NCBI GenBank assembly: GCA_963775625.1
Contig: CAVZJM010000009.1
Span: forward strand, 81,752-145,751
DNA: 64,000 nt
From: JAIBJN01 sp963775625
GTDB lineage: Bacteria > Actinomycetota > Thermoleophilia > Gaiellales > Gaiellaceae
Direction: 5' to 3'
The notes under the pieces were generated by a model. It saw nothing but the letters and a program-made list of their open reading frames with translations, made no database searches and had not been told where the DNA came from. This document shows positions 26,191-35,100 of the stretch, one piece after another. Both the position numbers and the translations under genes were made by a program. The stretch's first letter is position 1. Each line of letters opens with the position of its first letter.

Positions 26191-29100
26191 ATGACATCCA
26201 CACCTCCCCTGCGGCCCACGGAGACCGGCTCGGCTGACGTCGAGCCGGCCGCCGTTCTGCGCGGCTCCTCGCCGGTGCGGTCAGCCGCCGCGATTGCGGC
26301 GGCGGCGGCCGTGTTCCTCGCGGTCGTCGTCCTTGCCGGCGTCGGACGCCTCGACGCGGACGTTCCCGGATTCCTCGACAAGGCGCTCGGCCCCGAGAAG
26401 GCCGGGGCGCCCCTGGAGCGCACGCCCGCGAGGGGCGTCGGCGTCCGGATCCACGACCAGGGCTACACGGTCTCCCACAGGGGCGCGTCCGTCTCGGTCG
26501 TCTCCGAGGACGTCACCGGCGCGGACTGGCGGCGCCACGTCCACGGCGTCTCGCGCGAGACGGACTTCGGCACGGAGACGATCGTCGTCGACGGCCGCAA
26601 GACCGAGGAGTTCCTCACGGTCGTGGAGCGGCAGGGCGAGCGGACCTGGCGCTGGAAGCTCGCGTCCCGGCTGCAGCCGCGCCTGACCCGCGACGGGGCC
26701 GTCTCCTTCCTCGACCCGACCCGCCACCTCGTCACCAGCATCAGCATCGACCCGGTGCGCATCCTCGACGCCGACGGCAAGGACGTCACTCCCGAAGGCC
26801 TCCGCTGGGGGCTCGAGGAAGGCGACACGGGCTGGTGGATGACGCTCGAGCTCGACGACGCCGACCTGCCGCTCCCCTACGTCATCGACCCGGCCGTCAC
26901 CCACCGCGCCTCGGCGACGCAGAACAACGGCGCCGGCTCGACGAGCCTCACCATCACCAAGCCCGCGGGCGCGGTGGAGAAGGACCTCCTCGTCGCCCTC
27001 GTCTCCGTTCGGAACAACGGGACGGTCACCGCGCCCACGGGCTGGACGCAGGTCGTCAACTCGGCCTACAGCTTCTACCTCCGCAAGTCCGTCTGGTACA
27101 AGGTCGCGGGCGCCTCCGAGCCCGCCAACTACACGTGGACCTTCGGAACGAGCGGCGCAGCGGCCGGAGGCATCAGCGCCTTCTACGGCATCAAGACCTC
27201 CACGGCTCCGGGCCCGCTGAACGTCGCGGACACGACCCCGCAGACGGCCAACTCGGGAACGGTCACGGCGACCTCGATCACGACGACCACGAACAACGCG
27301 CTCGTCCTCGCGTTCTTCACCGCGCGCAACAACACGACCTTCACCCAGGCGGCCGGGATGACGGAGCTCTACGAGGTCGGCGCCTCGGGGGGCATCGACA
27401 TCGCCACCGACTCGATGATCCAGGTGACCGCGGGCGCGACCGGGAACAAGACGTCGACCCTCGGGACCTCCTCGCGGAACAGCGGCACTCAGGCCTCCTT
27501 CAACGTGGACGACGTCGCCCCGACCGGCAGCCTCACCGACCCGGGCTCGCCTCTGGCGGGGACGGTCACGCTCAACGGGAGCGGCAGCGACACGGACTCG
27601 GCGGTCGCGAGCGTCGTCTTCCAGCGCTCGCCCGCCGGAGCCGGGACGTGGACAGACATCGGCACCGACACGACCTCGCCGTATTCGGCCTCGTTCAACA
27701 CGACCGGAGTCTCGGACGGGCTCTACGACCTGCGCGTCGTCGTCACGGACGCCGCCGCCAACGTGACGAGCTCGTCGACGGTCGCGAACCGGCGCGTCGA
27801 CAACACGGCGCCGGCGTCGACCACGACGTTCCCCGCCTCGGCGGGCACCTACAACACCGCCGGCTGGAACGCGGGCTGCGGGACGATCGGCTTCTGCGGT
27901 ACCTACTCCGACGGAGGCTCGGGCGTCTCGCAGGTGCAGATCTCCATTCGCCAGGGCACGGGCAACTACTGGAGCGGCGGCTCCTTCTCGAGCGCGAGCG
28001 AGGCCTGGAACACGGCCTCGATCGCCGCCGGGAGCTGGTCGTATGCGTTCGCGGCGACGAGCTTCCCCGCCGACGGCGGCTACACCGTCCGCGTCCGCGC
28101 CACCGACGCGGCCGGAAACGTGGAGGCGCCGAACAGCCGGTCGTTCGCCGTCGACCGCGACGAGCCGGAGACGACCATCGACTCGAGCCCGGCGAATCCC
28201 ACCGCCTCGACGAGCGCCTCGTTCACGTTCAGCTCGGACGAGGGAGGCTCGACGTTCGAGTGCCGCCTGGACGGTGGCTCCTGGGGCGCCTGCAGCTCGC
28301 CGGAGGGCTACTCGAGCCTGACCGACGGCAGCCACACCTTCGAGGTCCGCGCGACCGACGTGGCCGGGAACACCGACACCTCTCCGGCGTCCTCCACCTG
28401 GCTCGTCGACACGACCGCCCCGAGCTCGACCACGACCTTCCCGGCCGCAGGCGGCGAATACAACGCCGGCGGCTGGGCCGCCGGGTGCGCGACGGCCGGC
28501 CTGTGCGGCACCTACGCCGACGGCTCGGGCTCCGGTGTCTCCCAGGTGGAGGTCTCGATCCGCCAGGGCAGCGGCAACTACTGGAACGGCTCGAGCTTCT
28601 CGAGCGCGAGCGAGGTGTGGAATGCGGCGGGCCTCTCGGCCGGAAGCTGGTCATACCCACTCGCCGCCGGCAGCTTCCCGGCGGACGGGAGCTACACGGT
28701 GCGGGTACGCGCGGTCGACGCGGCCGCGAACACAGAGGCCCCGACCAGCCGCGGCTTCGAGTACGACACCACCGACCCGAGCGCGGTCTTTGCATTCCCG
28801 GCCGCCGGGGGCGCGTACACGACCTCCGGCTGGAACGCCGGCTGCACCGTCGCAGGGTTCTGCGGGAGCCACTCCGACTCGGGCACGGGCGTCGCCGGCG
28901 TCGGGGTCAGCGTCAGAAGGGTGTCCACCGGCCTCTACTGGGACGGCGATTCCTTCGACGCTGCAGGCGAGATGTTCCTCTCCGCTGCCCTCGCGGGAGG
29001 CGACTGGTCGTTCGGGCTCGCGGCGCCGGGCTTCCCGGCGGACGGCGCCTACACCGTCCACGTCCGCGCGACCGACGACGCCGGCAACACCGAAGGCGGA

Positions 29101-32100
29101 CCCTCGCGGACCTTCACCTACGACACGACGCCGCCGCAGACGACGATCGACTCCAACCCCGCCGACCCGACCGGCTCCGACGAGTGCCGACTTCGTCTTC
29201 TCCTCGAGCGAAGGCGGCTCCACCTTCGAATGCCGCCTCGACGCCGGCTCCTGGAGCGCCTGCACGAGCCCCAAGAGCTACTCGGGCCTGTCGGACGGGA
29301 GCCACACCTTCGACGTCCGCGCCACCGACATCGCCGGCAACACCGACGGCTCCCCGGCCTCCTTCACCTGGCTCGTCGACACCGCGGCGCCCTCCTCGAC
29401 GATCTCCTTCCCGGCCGCCGCCGGCACCTACAACGCCGCCGGCTGGAACGCCGGCTGCGCCTCCTCGGGGCTCTGCGGGACGTACGGCGACGGCTCCGGC
29501 TCCGGCGTCGCCGAGGTCGAGGTCTCCATCCGCCAGGGCTCGGGCGAGCTACTGGGACGGCTCCGGGTTCACGAGCGGAAGCGAGGTGTGGAACGACTCC
29601 CGCTCGCAGCCGGCGACTGGTCGTATCGCCTTCCGATGCCGCCGATTTCCTGGCGGACGGCTCGTACACCGTGCGCGTGCGGGCGGTCGACAGCGTCGGG
29701 AACGCGGAAGCGCCCTCGAGCCGGGCCTTCGCCTTCGACGCGACGGCCCCCACCGGCTCGCTGACCGCCCCCGCCGACGGAGCGGCGCTGCGCGGCGTCT
29801 CCGTGACCGTCTCATCCGACTCGGCCGACGCCGGCTCCGGAGTCGACTCGGCCGAGTTCCAGCGCCGGCCCGCCGGCGGCGGCACCTGGACGACGATCGA
29901 CACCGACACCACCTCCCCCTACACCGTCAGCTGGGACACGACCCCGCTCACCGACGGCGACTACGACCTCCGCGTCGTCACCACCGACCAGGCCGGGAAC
30001 GCGTTCGTCTCGGCGACCCGGACGGTCACGGTCGATAACACGGCGCCGAGCGCGGCCACGCTCGATCCGCTCCCCGGCGCGATCCGGAACGGCCAGGAGC
30101 TGACCGGATCCGGCGCGGACGCGACCTCGGGCGTCGAGTCCCTCACGTACCTCTACTGCGCGGGAACCTCGTGCACGCCATCGACGCCGGTCGGCTCCTC
30201 GACGACCGGCCCGGACTACAACGTCATCTGGACGGGCCAGCCCGCCGACGGCGACGTCCGGGTGCTCGCGCGCGTCACCGACCGTGCCGGGAACACGCTC
30301 GACTCGACGATCCAGGACGTCCTCGTCGACAACACGAGCCCGACCGGCTCGCTCACCGCGCCGGCCAACGGCGCAACGCTCGGCGGAGTCTCCGTGACCG
30401 TCTCCTCCGACTCGGCCGACGCCGGCTCCGGAGTCGACTCGGCCGAGTTCCAGCGCCGGCCCGCCGGCGGCGGCACCTGGACGACCATCGACACCGACAC
30501 CACCTCCCCCTACACCGTCAGCTGGAACACGACCCCGCTCACCGACGGCGACTACGACCTCCGCGTCGTCACCACCGACCAGGCCGGGAACACGTTCGCC
30601 TCCGCGACCCGGACGGTCACGGTCGACAACACGGCGCCGAGCGTGACGATCACCGCGCCGACCGGCTTCGTCAACGCGGCTGCCCCCGACCCCTTCACCG
30701 TCACCGCTACGACGCCCGACGGCGACGTGCAGACCGTCGAGCTCTTCAGCTGCTCGAACGCAAGCGGCGGCTGCTCGAGCGGCTCCTGGGTCTCGCTCGG
30801 AGCCGACCCGAGCGCCCCCTACTCCGCCTCGTGGCCCGTCGACCCCGACGGCAACCGCGCCCTACGCGCCGTCTCCACCGACGGCGCCGGAAACACCGGC
30901 AGCGACGTCGTCAACGTCACCGTCGACCGCACGAGCCCGAGCGGCGCGCTGACCGCTCCGGCAGACGGCGCCTTCGTCACCGCCACGCTGACCGTCTCCT
31001 CCGACTCGGCCGACGCCGGCTCCGGAGTCGACTCGGCCGAGTTCCAGCGCCGTCCCGCCGGCGGCGGCACCTGGACGACGATCGACACCGACACCACCTC
31101 CCCCTACTCCGTCAGCTGGGACACGACCCCGCTCACCGACGGCGACTACGACCTCCGCGTCGTCACCACCGACCAGGCCGGGAACACGTTCGCCTCCGCG
31201 ACCCGAACGGTCACGGTCGACAACACGACCCCCTCCGCCCCGGTCGTGACGCTCTCCGAGTCGAGCCCCTTCGCCTACGCGAGCGGGACCGAGATCTTCG
31301 TCAACACCGACGAGACGGGGTCGTACGACGTGGAGGCGACCAGCTCCGACCCGCACTCCGGCATCGACAGGATCCGCTTCCCCGGCCCGACGGACGACTC
31401 CTCGAGCCCGTACTCCGCGAGCTACGCCTTCGGCGACCTCTCCGGGCCCCAGGCGGTGACGGCGTTCAACGGCGCCGGCCTGACGGCCGCGACCCCGTTC
31501 ACGGTCACCCCCGACACCGCCGAGCCGGCCGGCGGCTCGGTCGGCTACCCGGACGGCTACGACACCGACGGCGACGTCACCATCACGGTCGACGCCGGCA
31601 CGGACGCGCTCTCCGGCGTCGCTCCCGCCTCAGCCGTTCTCGAGCGGCGCACCTCCGCCCTCTCCGACGGCTCCTGCGACCCGTTCGCGGGCGGCTGGAA
31701 CACGGTCACGAGCCCGGACACGGTCGCCTCAGGCCTCTGCGCCCAGTACCGCTACCGGGTCTCCGACCGCGTCGGCAACGAGGCGATCTACACGTCGGCC
31801 AACGTCGTCAAGGTCGACCTCGTCAACCCGGGCGCGCCGGCGCTCGCACTGGTCGAGTCGAGCCCGTTCGCCCACGTCGCCGGCACGGAGATCTTCGTGA
31901 ACACGAACGAGACGGGCTCCTACGACGTCGAGGCCTCGACGTCCGACGCCGTCTCGGGAATCGACAAGGTCGTCTTCCCCGCCGGCGTCGAGGACACAAG
32001 CGCTCCCTACTCGGCCGGCTACGACTTCGACGACCTCCTCGGCACCCAGACCGTCACCGCGCACGACCGCGCCGGCAACACCGCCAGCTCCGGCTTCGAC

Positions 32101-35100
32101 GTCACCGAGGACGTCACGGCCCCGTCCACGACCGACGACACGGCCTCCACCGGCCCGAGCTGGCAGACAGCGCCGGTCACGGTCACCCTGACGCCGACGG
32201 ACGCGCGCGCGGGCGTCGCCGCCACCTACTACACGACCGACGGCAGCGTCCCGACGACGAGCTCCGACGAGGGCACCTCGATCGACCTCACCTCCGACGG
32301 CGTCTACACGATCCGCTACTTCTCGGTGGACAACGTCGGCAACGTCGAGCCCGTCCGCACCGCGTTCACCACGATCAGAATCGACCAGACGAGCCCGAGC
32401 CTGCCGGCGATCACGCTCGACGAGTCGAGCCCGTACGCACACGTGAGCGGCAGCGAGATCTTCGTCAACACGAACCAGACCGGCAGCTTCGACGTCTCGG
32501 CGACGAGCTCCGACGCCGGGTCGGGGATCGACATGATCTCCTTCCCCGGAGGCGTCGACGACTCGACGAGCCCGTACTCGACGACCTACGACCTCGACGA
32601 CCTCTCCGGCTCGCAGACGGTGACCGCACATGACGTCGCGGGCAACACCGCGAGCGACACGTTCACGGTCACTCCGGACACCGCCGCCCCGACCGGCGGC
32701 TTCGTCGACTACCCGGACGGCTTCGACGCGGACGGGACGGTCACGGTGGCGGTCGACGCCGGCTCGGACGCGCTCTCGGGCGTGAACGCTGCCTCGAGCG
32801 TCCTCGAGCGCACCACGTCCGCGCTGTCCGGCGGCACCTGCGCGCCGTTCGTGGGCGGCTGGAGCGCGGCGACGAGCCCCGACACGGTGCCCGACTCGAC
32901 CTGCGCCAGATACCGCTACCGCGTCTTCGACCGGGTCGGCAACGAGGCGATCTACACGCTGCCGACCAGCACGGTGAAGGTCGACCTCACGGTCCCGCAG
33001 ACGACCATCGACTCGGCGCCCGCCGATCCCTCCAACGACGCCTCCCCCGACTTCACGTTCTCTTCGAGCGAGCCCGCCTCCACGTTCGAGTGCCGGCTCG
33101 ACGGCGGCTCCTGGAGCGCGTGCACGTCGCCCGAGGGCCTCGCGGGCCTCGGCGACGGAACCCATACCTTCCAGGTGCGGGCTACCGACGCGGCCGGGCT
33201 GACCGACCCGAGCCCCGCCTCCTACACCTGGACGGTCGACACCGCGGCGCCGAACACGTCGTTCGACGACGTCCCGCCCGACCCGTCCAACGACGACGCC
33301 CCGGACTTCGAGTTCTCGGCCGGCGAGGCCGGGTCCACCTTCGAGTGCCGGCTCGACGGCGGCGCCTGGACGCCCTGCGCGAGCCCGGAGACGATCGGCC
33401 TCCTCGCCGACGGCGGCCACACCTTCCAGGCGCGCGCCACAGACGCCGCCGGCAACGTCGACGCGTCCCCCGCCTCGTACACGTGGACGGTGGACACCGT
33501 CGCTCCCGACACGTCGTTCTCGGTCGTCCCCGCCGACCCGACCAACGACACGACGCCGACGTTCGAGTTCTCGGCGAACGAGGCCGGCTCGAGCTTCCAG
33601 TGCCGCCTCGACGTCGGCCCCTGGGGCGCGTGCTCGAGCCCCGAGACCGTCGGCGCGCTCACCGACGGCAGCCACACCTTCGAGGCGCGCGCAACGGATC
33701 AGGCCGGCAACCAGGAGACGGCGCCCGCTTCGTACACCTGGGTCGTCGATGCAGGCGTGCCGACCGTGACGATCACGCAGCCGAGCGGCTTCGTGAACGC
33801 GTCCGACGCCGACCCCTACACGTTGCGGGCGACGAGCCCCGACGGCGACGTCGCCGATGTCGAGTTCTTCCGCTGCTCCGACGACTCGGCCGCCTGCTCG
33901 ACGGGCTCGTGGGTCTCCCTCGGCGCCGACGCGTCGGCGCCGTACGAGGCCTCCTGGCCCCTCGACCCGGACGGCAACCGCGCGCTCCGCGCCGTTGCCA
34001 CCGACGACGCCTCCAACACGGGAGCGGACGTCGTCGACGCGACGATCGACCGCACCGTGCCGGCGACCACGATCGACTCCGCCCCGTCCGACCCGAGCGC
34101 GAGCACGACCGCGAGCTTCGAGTTCAGCGCCAGCGAGGGCGGCGTCTCGTTCGAGTGTCGCCTCGACGCCGGCTCCTGGGGCGCCTGCTCGACTCCGCAG
34201 GGCTATTCGAGCCTGACCGAGGGCAACCACACGTTCCACGTGCGCGCGACCGACGTCGCGGGCAACGTCGACCCCGCCCCGGCGGCCTTCTCGTGGACGG
34301 TCGACACCGGCGCTCCGCAGACCACCATCGACGTCGCCCCGAGCGATCCGAGCGGCAGCCCGGCGCCGAGCTTCGAGTTCTCGGCGAGCGAGCCCGGCTC
34401 CACGTTCGAATGCCGGCTCGACGGCGGCGCCTGGGGCGCCTGCGCCTCGCCCGAGAGCTACGCCGGCCTGGCCGACGGCAGCCACACCTTCCAGGTGCGG
34501 GCGACCGACGCCGCGGGCAACGTCGACGGCACTCCCGCGAGCCACACGTGGACGATCGACGCGACCCCGCCCGGCGGCGGCCTGGCCGACCCGGGCCAGT
34601 ACCTGCGCGGCACGATCAGCCTGACCGCGTCGCCGAGCGACGGCGGGGTCGGCATCCAGGGCGTCGACTTCCAGGTCTCCCCCGCGAACGCCGGCGCCTG
34701 GGCGTCGATCGACGTGGACACGACCGATCCGTACGGCGTCGCGTGGGACACCACCCTGCTCGCCGACGGCGTCTACGACCTCCGGATCGTCGTCACCGAC
34801 AACGCGGGCAACTCGAGCCCGTCGGCCATCGTCGAGGACCGCGTCGTCGACAACACGGCGCCGGGCGCGACGATGAACGACCCCGGCGCCTCTCTCCGCG
34901 GCACCGTCTCGCTGACGGCGAACGCGAGCGACGCGGGCTCGGGCGTGGACACCGTCTCCTTCCAGCGCTCGCCCGCCGGAGCCGGCGCCTGGGTCACGAC
35001 CGGCGCCTCCTGGGACACGACGGACGTCGCCGACGGCCTCTACGACCTCCGCGTGACAGTGGCCGACAACGCCGGCAACTCGACCACCTCGCCGCCGGTA

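Larger units (their letters stand above)
28170..34560 (+). repeat. Seven 'ECRLDGG' Ig-like modules with paired cysteines
   Basis: The modules have their FECRLD (or FQCRLD) strand near 28256, 29220, 33085, 33340, 33595, 34150 and 34405. Each spans about 80 residues: DPSxSxxxSFEFSASE, then ECRLDGGSWGAC, then DGSHTFQVRATDxAGN, and finally a TWTVDTxAP linker. The two Cys residues in each are about ten apart and would form a local disulfide. The last five modules lie between 33000 and 34560, interrupted by one 'TQPSGFVNAS' type module. Confidence 0.8.

Noticed and set aside
31729..34545. 938-codon open frame on the minus strand
   Set aside because: It is a shadow of the repetitive giant gene: a GC-rich third-position bias keeps the opposite strand open, and the product is low-complexity Arg/Gly/Val.
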